Source of the DNA: Sphaerolaimus hirsutus
Taxonomy: Eukaryota > Nematoda > Chromadorea > Monhysterida > Sphaerolaimidae
Assembly: GCA_964036195.1 (NCBI GenBank)
Contig: OZ038453.1
Span: 20,683,206 to 20,747,205, forward strand
Reading direction: 5' to 3'
DNA: 64,000 bases
Below are positions 55,094 through 64,000 of this stretch, one piece after another. The notes beneath the pieces were generated by a model that was not told where the DNA came from, searched no databases, and saw nothing but the letters and a program-made list of their open reading frames with translations. The position numbers and the translations under genes were made by a program. Every line of letters starts with the position of its first letter. Position 1 is the first letter of the stretch.

Positions 55094-58000
55094 ATGAAAA
55101 AGCGACAGCGCGGCACAAACTTAGGCATGATCAAAAAGATCAACGTTCTAGAAGCGGCTGGCAGGGCGGAGGCTTTATTAGGTTTGAGAACCATGCCCCA
55201 AATCGCTTTAGTCGGTGGCGGAGATGACGCCGGACCCAGTCATGGACAACACGATGAACATGAATGTGGTATTGTGGATCATGATGGAATGGTGCAGCAT
55301 GGGAGTTGGTTTGGGGGGGGGGGGTGTTTGAGGGAGATGTTTGTTTTTGAGGTTATTTTCGACTTTTTTTCGTCTTTATTCCATTCATTTGTGACTTATT
55401 TTGCTTGCTTATTGTTTATGTGCAAAATTACCCACTTTATCAATTGACAGTTTAGTATTTGATTAAATATATCTATCCCACACCAATTATTTTTTTCACT
55501 AATAATTCACACATTAAACGACATATTTATGTAAATAAATGCCGAAATTTACCTTTTTCCCAATTCACTCTTCTCACTTAAGTAACTGAGTAAATAATTC
55601 ACATAATAAAAAGTATGTTTTCCGACTGCATGAAGTTCCATCAATTGTTGTCATACTACTGGGAGTAAAAATAATCCAGTTGTGTCAATGTTTGACTTGT
55701 ATTTTTCTTTTTGATTGTACTCCACAAACTTTCCAGTGATATCAAGCACTACAAATTGACATTTTCTTTCATTTGTTCTTTTCAGTCTTTCAGTTTGTTC
55801 CTGGCACATTGGGGTATAATTTAAGTGGAACTTCATAACTACATTCAATTTTATACGGTACTTATACGGTAATGTTGTAACAAAAAGCTTAGAGACAACA
55901 AAATTTCAAATATGAACGCAGCACTGCATCGAATAGTTAACTTAATCGAATGATTACATTATTTAGTGCATGGTTTCTAAAAATATTCCACCATAATGTA
56001 AATATTTATCTATGTGTATGTGCAGTAATTGTTCATGACATAAGTGATGTATAGGCGCTGCGCACACTAGTATACTGACTGTAAACTCATAAATCGGTTT
56101 TGAACGCATTTGAGTTTACCGAAATGAGGTGTGTGTCAACTGCTAGTTGACGAAGGTTGAAAATAACTCATTCTGATAAACTCAAGTAGGTTCAAAGCTA
56201 ATTTATGAGCACAGAAATTGAGTTTACTTCTACTAGTAAACTAGTGTGCGTGGCAACATAGCTAACGTAATGTAAACGTAAGTAGTTTTCTTGCAATATT
56301 GCCATTTAGCCACTTTAACCATTTTCTGTTGACAATTCATATCTACCTATGCTAATATCCCATTTTGCTAAAATCTATTCACTCTTTCTGCTGTCGTTTA
56401 ACGCAATGCGGAACAGATGTGAAAAAATAATTATTTATTTTAATGCTTTGAATTAATCGGCTTTTTACCTTAAGCAAAACATCCAGCTAGAGCTTAATCT
56501 CAATGGCATAATTTATCACCTTTTATCCCATAAATTTCATGGAAATTTAGCACTTTTCACACCGTGGGTATATTCGTGTAGTTCCGTAGCACTTTGAAAT
56601 ATTTCCCATTCTTTCAAAACAGCATTGTATTTCTAACTGTACCGTAATCCATCAATTATAAATATCTTCAATTTGCAAAGCGGCCACAACTAATAGGTGA
56701 TAATGCCCATACACGTGAGGAGGCCGCACAATACACATGTGCGCTATTTTCCGGAGTTGCAAAAGTACTGTACTTTTGGATGCTGTATTCATAACTGTAT
56801 TTGAGTACCCAGCTATAACAATGCAAACCTCTGGATAAAAAACATTAACGTGTTTATCATTTTAAGTGTTAAAAAATGACTTTTCGAATATCGAATGAGG
56901 TGAAGCTAATAAAACAGACTCACAGACAGGTGAAGTGGGTAAAAACCGCAAACTTCAGAAAACCAATTCACTTCCAATTACACTCCAAATCAATCTGACA
57001 TCTTCACGCTACACATTTCATCACATCTCTATATTCCAGCTAGCTAGTGTATTCAATAGAATAAGGTAACGTTGACATTCTACCCATCTAAACGCTGTAG
57101 CCACAAACACATCAACGTAACTCCACAACCTTATCCGCCCATCCCATTCACTCTCTTTGTTGGCCGGTGCGGGTGGCGGCGCGGCCGCTGCCCACCTCCA
57201 CGTACACGTGCACGGCCATAAACATCTGGTGGCACTCGCAGAGTCTGGAGAACGAACTGGGAAATGTAAAAGACACTGTAATGTCAGGTGTCATGTGAAA
57301 AACCTTGTAAACTGTCATGTGTCAGGTGAAAGGAGGGTGCACTGTTACTCACATAAACCCGACACACGGCCGTTACGCACATGATGAAACCCGGCACGCA
57401 CATAGGCCCGGTACGGACATAACCGGTGCTATCTGCGAGCCGGGTCTATGTGCGTGCCGGTTTATGTGCGTAATGGGCATATGTGCGTGTCGATTTTTTT
57501 CGAATCGAAATTTTGATCGAAATTTCGATCGAATTTTTGATTTTTTGCAGTTGACCAGCAGTCAAATGACAATACATTTTCATAAATTGAAAATGCCATA
57601 TAAAATTCAATGTATTGTCTCATTGACTGCTACGTCAACTGCAAAAAGTTAAAAACCAATACAAAAGGCTAGACATGTTTTCTGTTATCACTACACGTTC
57701 TCAGCCCTTTGTGTTTGAGGCAGCCAGCCCCATCACACACACAGCCAGTCACACACCCCAAATCCCCCACCTGTCGCGTACGTACGCCCGTTATACACAC
57801 ATAAACCCGGCATGCACATAGGCCCGGCTCGCACATAGTGCGAGTTATGTGCGTACCGGGCCTATGTAAGTGCTGGGGTTTCACTATGTGCGTAATGGGC
57901 GTATGTGCGTGCCGGGTTTATGTGCGTAATAGGCTGACCCATGTAAAGTGTCCAAAAGTTAATATTTGGTAAATATTATGTTTTTGTATCCAAATCTTAT

Positions 58001-61000
58001 GTTAACGTCAACCTGTACTCGTGTACTTTAGAATAAGATTTGTATATTTTACAAAGTTTTTACATGACATTTGACACTTTACAGTGTCGTTATACACTTT
58101 ACACATGACATTTTGCAAGTTCTTCTACATTTTCCAGGGCTTTTTACAGGGTCTGGGAGTGCCGCTGGACATACCACACTATGCCCATGGGGAAGGTGGC
58201 GGTGTTAGGAGAAGGTCTGGTGTACAGGTTAGGTTGCACTTGTATTTACTTGTACAAAAGTAAAAGTAGTAAAAAGTACTTGTACTCGCTTTAATGTATA
58301 CTTTTTGAAATTACTTGAGTAAGAAAATGTATTTCTGATAGGCGTTTATGTAGTTTTTCATGGCATAGAAGTGAGAAACGGGTGAAAAAAAGCCAAAAAT
58401 ACGGAAAAAAGCCCAAAAATGTCCTTTTGAGTTCATGTACCGTATTTGTTTGAATAATCCCCATGGGGAACTATTATTTCCTCAGACTATTAGAGGGTGG
58501 AACTATTCGAGGGGGTATTATCATTTCATCAAAATTTTCGAGCATGTTTCGATCAAGTCAGTTCATGAAATGTGCATCATTAACACAATAACGTGCCATT
58601 TTTGTTAAAATTAGGCACAACCAATTGATCATATCTCTTAAGGGGGAATTATTCAAGGGGGAATAATTTTTTTCTCACATGTCTTACAGGAGGGGGGTTA
58701 TTCGAGGGGGGGGGGTTATTCAAGAGGGGAACTATTCAAGCAAATACGGTATTTTCTTTGTGCCTTTCCTAGCAGGGCGACACGAACACGATGGACCACA
58801 CGCACCAGCAGCCATTGCTGGGCAAAATCAGCGGCGCTCTGTCCCAGTCGATTGTGTACAAGGAACAGCACGGTTTGCCTTTCTTCTGTTTGTATTCACC
58901 TACCGTATTCCCTCGAAATACCCCCAGGGGGTTTATTTTTCAGTGTGAAAATTTTGAGGGGGTATTTCGAGGGGGGTATTAATTCGCCAAAAATTTTCGG
59001 TAAGGATCATAGTAAGCAGTGTCCTTTGAACTTTACTTGAAGTAACGTTGAACTTTACTTATCTGCTTCAAATTTACTTGTCGCTTTCTACTAAACATAT
59101 CACTATTTATCCCATTTATTTCATCCTATCTTATATCTATGGCTCATTTCCTTGTTATTGATAACTTTTGTAACATGACATAACGTCATAACACAACTGC
59201 GGTATCACGTAACACGCACGCAGACAACACACTTCACAATATGCCACTTTTTCATCAATCACTATTCATTACAATTGCGTTAATCCAATTATTATTATCA
59301 GCGTGTAAATCCATGGTTATTTTTAGAAGCACTAGATTGCATGCTATGCATTTTTATGAATGAAACACTCCATCATGACGTCATCATTTATAAAATAAAA
59401 ATTGTTGAAAAATTAATTTCAGGCACGAAATATACGTTTGTTATACTCGACTCCGCCTTTTTTTCTGTTTCAACTTTAAAACTTTTTTTTGCAAAAGTCA
59501 TACATAAGTACCCTGCTCGCGCGTTATCGACCAAGACATAAGTAATTTTGGGCGCATACTTTGTGGTCCGCCGCCCAGTATACCAATAAAAGCAACTTTG
59601 CATAAAAGCGAATACAGATACTTTTGTGCGACAAAAGTTGATTTACCCAGGTTTTTGTACACCCGTGTATCCAAGTAAAAGTAAATAGGTACCTTCTTAC
59701 CCACCTTGCAAAAAAAGAGCAAAAAAGTGGCCGGCAAAAAACAACAGTGGACTACAAATATGAGAAAATCTGCATCAGCCACTGATGGCTATCCAATTTC
59801 AATGCAGAGAATTGGTGCTTTATTGCAAGTGCCAAATACCGTGGATGAAATTAATGACTCCGAATATCAAGACAAAAATAAGTTGAGATTGAGGAAGTGT
59901 TCTGGTGGAAGTGCTGGCAGTGTGCCAACTGATGAAAGGTGGGTCCGGTCGCTGAAAGTTTACTTTTTTGTTCAGCGTGAACGTTTTTAAACCGGACTTG
60001 AAGAAGTTTGAAGTTGAAAGAAGTTTGAAAATTTGTTAAATAGGTAGGTTCGGAACGTTTCTCAAAAATTATTTGAAGGGAATAGAAAATACCAAAATTA
60101 GCTCTCAAATACAGTGTTTGCTCGAATAATTCCTCCTGTAACGTGAGCGAGGAAAAAATATTCCCTCTCCAATAATTCCCCCCAATAATAAAGTTTCACG
60201 AAAAATAATTTCCATGGGAATTATTCCAGCAAATACGGTAAGTACTAAAAACGGGGTAAAATCTTCTACCTACCATAAAACCCCCGAAAATTCCCTCAGA
60301 CGCCTCTCAAACCGTTCAATGAGTCGTCTAACCTTCGACGAAGCTGCTAGAAAACTGAGCACCGGTCAAATAAAAAGCCCGCGGCAGAAAAACCAGACCG
60401 CAAACGTGACTACCATATCCAGTCTAATAGTGGCGCCCACGTACAACTACCATAATGTGTATTACGGTAGCGGTGGGGGAATGACGTCATCGCAGAGCGT
60501 TTCCTCCAAATTGGATGTCGGCTCATTGGCTAGTACTACTTTGATCGGGAAACGTGTGGGGTTGGTGCTTTTTGGGTGGGTTTTTTTTGCGTTTTGGGGT
60601 TTGCAAATTTTCTGCAAATTACTTGTGTAGTTTCAGCTGTTTTGATATTGTACAGTAAGTACCGTATTTGCTCGAATAATTCCCCTGGGGAATTATTTTT
60701 TCCCCTGGCTTTTTCGAGGGGGGAACGACTTGAGGGGGAATTATTCAAGGTGTGGAATTATTATTGTTAATCTTATTTTCCATTAGATTTCTTTTTGACA
60801 CCCCAATCTAAAATACGCAATGACAACTTCAAATGTTGTACATGAATTTTTTTTGAGTGTGACACCGACCAAAGACATGTTAAATTCCGATTTACAGTAA
60901 ATTTGTTTAGGTCTTTTGCATAGGTATGTATTTACAAGCAGAAATCTGTTCAAAACTGGACAAAACATAGGTTCCCTTGGAAATAAAATAATGAAAGGTG

Positions 61001-63215
61001 AAAAGCCAATTGGTGCATGCAATGGGTTAAATTGTACATCGGCAGAAAATTGTTATATTCCCAGGATCTAACACGAACAGCGGAAATATGAGTTCTTTAT
61101 GACACCCATTAAAAAATACGTTTCCATCAAACCGCAATTTCACACGCGATCCACTGCACTTTGCACCAATGCATTTTGGAGTAGGATTGGAGTAGAAGGT
61201 GAAAACACGTGCCAGGTGCATGCGGAAATATTTACCTACCGTATTTTTTTCTAATAGAACGGCGCCGTCAACTTTTTACCTGCCGTTCTAATGGAGGTGC
61301 CGTTGTATTGGAGGCTGCCATTGTATTTTTGCACCAAATGTTGTCACACATTTTTCATTTGAACACACCTAGTATGTTTAATGAAACATGAGCTTCAATT
61401 CAGGGCATCAATTCAAGCAAAACAAAATGTGCAAAACAAAAACAAAAAGCACCACCAATTTTTAATTTTTTTGTATGTTAGATCTCCTACAACGTAGTTT
61501 CTACCTGTCGTTATATTGGAGGTGGCGTTCTATTGAAGGTATGTCGTTCTATTAGAGGAACTACGGTATTATGAAATTTGAAAGCAAAGAAGTTTGCCTG
61601 GCTCAAAATGTAGCCCATTAAAGAACAAACTGCGATTCAGCGAGTGCAGTCTGAGTGTGTGTTCATTTAGTTCAGCAACAAAAAAACTATGTAAAAACAC
61701 TTTTTAATGGTGTAGTTAAGCCATGTATCGGATATTAGAATAGGGAGGTACACTTCACTGATGAAAAGTTGTTGTTTTTGTATAATCTTCGTAGGGTTAT
61801 AATTGTTGGAGTTCAAGTTTCAAAGTAATGTTCTCATCTCACGCTAATCCCTATCTCGTTTTATAAAACTTCTTAAGATTCAAATTTCCAACGAAAAAAT
61901 GATGCTAAAAGTTTGAACCTTATCATGATATTTTCAGTTTTTTTCTCTCAGCCTCAAATTGAACGGCAGGTAAAAAAATAGAACGGCACCTTTCCATTAC
62001 AATAAATACATCGGTAGACAATTAATCACAGCCAAACCCTTCAACATCTACCACAAACAAAAATCGAACCCCCCAACCCCCCGACCCCCCAGCTCAAGCG
62101 GCTTGGCGACAACAACCACCCCTAGTACCACCGAGCCCATTCCAATGGAGACTGTGGGCGGGGCCAACGATGAAATTCGGTCAGTGCAAATCGACCCGAA
62201 AGCGGTGGCGAGGAGCAGGCGAAGGTTGAGCTCGGGCACCAGGTGCCAGTTCTGGACCTTGTAAAAGACTCTGTGAAATGTAAAATGTCATGTAAAACGC
62301 CCTGTAAAATGTAAAATGTCCTGCAAAGTGTAAAAAGTCATGTAAAATGCCCTACAAAATGGCAAACGCGTTTGTCGTTTTGCAGGGCATTTTACATGAC
62401 TGTTGACATTTTACGTTTTTACAGGGTTCTTTACATGACATTTCACATTTCACAGGGCATTTTACAGGGTCTGGGACTGCTCCCAGGGCCTTGTTGCAGA
62501 GGCAGATCAGCTTGGCCAAGATCGTGCAGCAGGTGAGCTGCAGCAGAGAGATGCGTCTGAAGTTTTGCTTGTGAATAGCACAATGGGCCCACGCACACTA
62601 GTTGACATTGTAAATTCGTGTCAACTGAATATTCACTAAGTAACACAAAAACATTGTTGTAATGCATCACACTTAAACAGTTCGAGTCAAAACTCCCCCT
62701 CACTCAATCATATAGGTATACTAAAATACCCCCCCCCCCCCAGATCGGTGGCGGGATGGCTGGCGCTGGGGGTGCCAACAAGGGGAGGCGGGGCAGAAAG
62801 GGTGCAGCCATGCCCGGACAGGGGTCACTCCCAGACATTGTAAAATGCCTTGGAAAATGTCAAAATTCATGCAAAGTGTCAAGCTTCATGAAAAATGTCC
62901 AAAAATGTCAAATGTCATGCAAGTTGTCAAATGTCATGAAAATGTCCCGTAAAACGGCAAAAATTATCTTTTATTTCATTTACCAGTCGCTTGCCATTTT
63001 ACATGGTATTTTACATGACTTTCGACACTTTGCATGACATTGACATTTTACAATGCATATTCCAGTTCATTTTACATGCCTTTTCCACTTTACACGACAT
63101 TTTACATTTCACATGACATTTTACAGTGTCTGAGAGTGGCACCAGGTCATACTCAGTACTGCCGCGGTCAGGACGCACCGCCACGATGCTGTCAATGGTA
63201 ACCTGTTCGAATTTG
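55094..63215 (+). CDS. Ser-rich protein of unknown function, multi-exon, 3' end outside window
   Basis: Proposed exons: 55094-55291, 58776 to about 58904, 59718 (or 59748)-59938, 60300-60560, 62093-62242, 62487-62532, 62744-62823 and 63146-63215. From exon 3 on, every junction keeps phase (2, 2, 2, 0, 2) and the last exon ends at a GTGAGT donor. The N-terminus is basic (MKKRQRGTNLGMIKK), then His/Asp-rich. Later parts contain MDHTHQQPLLGKISGALSQ, ISMQRIGALLQVPNTVDEIN, RSMSRLTFDEAARKLSTGQ and VQIDPKAVARSRRRLSSGT. RRLS, RKSAS and RRRLSS look like basophilic kinase sites. No membrane segment is visible. A cytoplasmic scaffold or channel tail is a guess; I did not recognise a family. Joining exon 1 and the exon 2 end are the weak points. 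Introns 5 and 7 are family A elements. Confidence 0.62.
56058..56250. mobile_element. Family E palindromic MITE
   Basis: CTGCGCACACTAGTATACTG at the left and GTAAACTAGTGTGCG at the right. TAAACTCATAAATCGGTTTTG pairs with its inverse and the centre is GTCAACTGCTAGTTGAC. In intron 1 of the proposed Ser-rich gene. Confidence 0.7.
57258..58170 (-). mobile_element. Family A element, long variant with CACATAGGCCCGG repeats
   Basis: The left end is CTGGGAAATGTAAAAGACACTG and the right end is CAGGGTCTGGGAGTGCCGCTGG. It contains degenerate CGCACATAAACCCGGCACG words near 57350-57480 and 57780-57930 and TATCCAAATCTTATG in the right half. GC-rich, possibly coding stretches flank both sides, but no exon pair could be fixed. 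Confidence 0.55.
58438..58751. mobile_element. TACCGTATT MITE, TTTGAATAATCCCC word
   Basis: TACCGTATTTGTTTGAATAA at the left and ATTCAAGCAAATACGGTA at the right. It ends 25 bases before the acceptor of the 58776 exon. Confidence 0.75.
59331..59582. mobile_element. J-type MITE
   Basis: GATTGCATGCTATGCATTTTT and CACTCCATCATGACGTCATC at the left; TCGCGCGTTATCGACCAAGA and ACTTTGTGGTCCGCCGCCCAG at the right. In intron 2 of the Ser-rich gene. Confidence 0.6.
60660..60765. mobile_element. Short TACCGTATT MITE, GCTCGAATAATTCCCC word
   Basis: TACCGTATTTGCTCGAATAA at the left, with the right end eroded (TTATTCAAGGTGTGGAATTA). It lies 100 bases after the donor of exon 60300-60560. A similar copy with both ends is at 60112-60240. 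Confidence 0.6.
61237..61568. mobile_element. TACCGTATT MITE, AATAGAACGGC word
   Basis: TACCGTATTTTTTTCTAATAG at the left and TTCTATTAGAGGAACTACGGTA at the right, with GCCGTTCTAATGGAGG echoes. Further GAACGGCA words up to 62010 suggest a second, decayed copy. Confidence 0.7.
62243..62486 (+). mobile_element. Family A introner-like element = intron of the Ser-rich gene
   Basis: The intron starts GTGCCAGTTCTGGACCTTG and ends CAGGGTCTGGGACTGCTCCCAG; 244 bases, all element. It splits an Arg codon (AG+G) between RRRLSSGT and ALLQRQISLAKIVQQ. CCAGG is present at both junctions. The hairpin centre is GGCAAACGCGTTTGTCGTTTTG. Confidence 0.92.
62824..63145 (+). mobile_element. Family A introner-like element = next-but-one intron of the same gene
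   Basis: It starts GTCACTCCCAGACATTG and ends CAGTGTCTGAGAGTGGCACCAG; 322 bases. CAGG is present at both junctions. Here the acceptor end carries the GGCACCAG form and the donor end is GTCACTCCC. It joins AAMPGQ to SYSVLPRSGR through a split Gly codon (GG+G). Confidence 0.85.
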
Positions 63216-64000
63216 GTGAGTGGATGCGTGCAGAAGTTTGAAGTGTCGGGGGTTTTATTTGGACTGAACAAGGTGACATGACACCTGAGGCTAGTAACGG
63301 ACCCTGTAAAATTTCAAAAGTCATGTAAAATACCATGTAGCATGTCAAATGTAATGCAAAGGGTTAAAAGTCATGTAAAAAGGCCTGGAAAATGAAAACG
63401 TATGTTTACATGACTTTTGACACTTTGCATGACATTTAACATTTTACAGAGCCTTTTAGATGACTACTGACATTTTACAGGGTATTTTACAAGGTCTGGG
63501 ACTGGCACTGCGCCGAGAAGTGAGATGTGCAAAGTGTCGTTCACGATATTTTATCATTACAATAACTCATGAGCATTTATAATCATTTATTACTGCTCAA
63601 ATGGTAATGCCAAGAAAATTTGCATCATGCCCACATCGAAACTGTTTAGTCATAAACAAATATTATAGCAATCTTTATCTCTATGTCAAAAAAATGACAC
63701 CATTGTTATTTTCACCAAAATGACACCATTGTATTTTCAAAATTTGATCCATTTATATATATCAAGTTCTTATATTCGCTAGTTCAGACATTTTACGCTT
63801 GAATGTTTGTCAGCTTATACTTGACGGGATGTGCAATTTCCCGAAAAATTCAAAGTGTGTCCGAAACATTGTGCAACTTTTTTGTAACTTTGTATAACTT
63901 TGACTCGGCTCTAAATCCTATTTCAATGCAATTCACGCTATTTCAATGTTTACTTCCAAAATCCAAGATTAAATCAGATTATTTTCATGCACATCACATT
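63216..64000. other. Right-edge intron or intergenic sequence
   Basis: It contains another family A element at about 63290-63510 (GGACCCTGTAAAATTTC ... GGTCTGGGACTGGCAC). The rest is AT-rich with a duplicated AAAATGACACCATTG motif near 63690 and 63718. No further exon was found before the edge. Confidence 0.5.

Noticed and set aside
57157-57384. Plus-strand Ala/His-rich frame (AAAAHLHVHVHGHK)
   Set aside because: No AG acceptor exists between the upstream in-frame stop and this stretch, so it cannot be a plus-strand internal exon; the reverse strand is more plausible.

Overview
The window is AT-rich, intron-rich animal DNA with one assembly gap (N run 24973-25172). The host looks like an ecdysozoan, most likely a nematode. 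The main evidence is a tandem pair of secreted proteins, each with the 12-cysteine DB module, a family known mainly from nematodes. A BPI/LBP lipid-binding gene, a divergent opsin-like receptor and ribosomal protein eL33 ending in LYPSNI also fit. The species was not identified. Most of the DNA is non-autonomous transposable elements, largely fold-back or TIR types and often nested; I saw no transposase gene.

Gene layout. 348-2019 (-): 5' part of an opsin-like GPCR, running off the left edge. 12973-13911 (+): two exons of a Gln/Ser-rich unknown. 20612-21392 (+): small secreted peptide precursor with a candidate amidated peptide. 25514-27555 (-) and 33006-34954 (-): the DB-module pair. 37059-43130 (-): 11-exon, 610-residue BPI/LBP protein. 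45346-47508 (+): ribosomal protein eL33 (RPL35A). 47934-52064 (-): secreted PAN/apple-like protein. 55094-63215 and beyond (+): long Ser-rich protein of unknown function, running off the right edge. For eL33, BPI, the DB pair, PAN and the peptide gene, exon phases close exactly and the summed lengths give whole codons.

Main discovery. A group of short inverted-repeat elements acts as introns (introner-like elements). At six places the intron is the element, boundary to boundary: 33198-33389, 25621-25821, 62243-62486, 62824-63145, 20716-21190 and 48062-49877. One end reads GTGCCAGTCCC-like and supplies the GT donor; the other reads GGGACTGCCCCCAG-like and supplies the AG acceptor. In the two DB paralogs the element introns sit at different, reciprocal positions although a neighbouring phase-0 intron is shared, which indicates recent intron gain. 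Other copies lie antisense in introns, between genes or inside other elements.

Other mobile DNA. Several hAT-like MITEs have 8-bp target duplications and interiors built from degenerate copies of one short word (GGCACC, GGCGCC, GGAAAACG, AAAATAA, ATATCGA). A large family begins TACCGTATT and carries interchangeable subterminal words with G-tracts. Long, near-perfect palindromes are also present. Many of the longest open frames in the window lie inside these repeats and are not genes.
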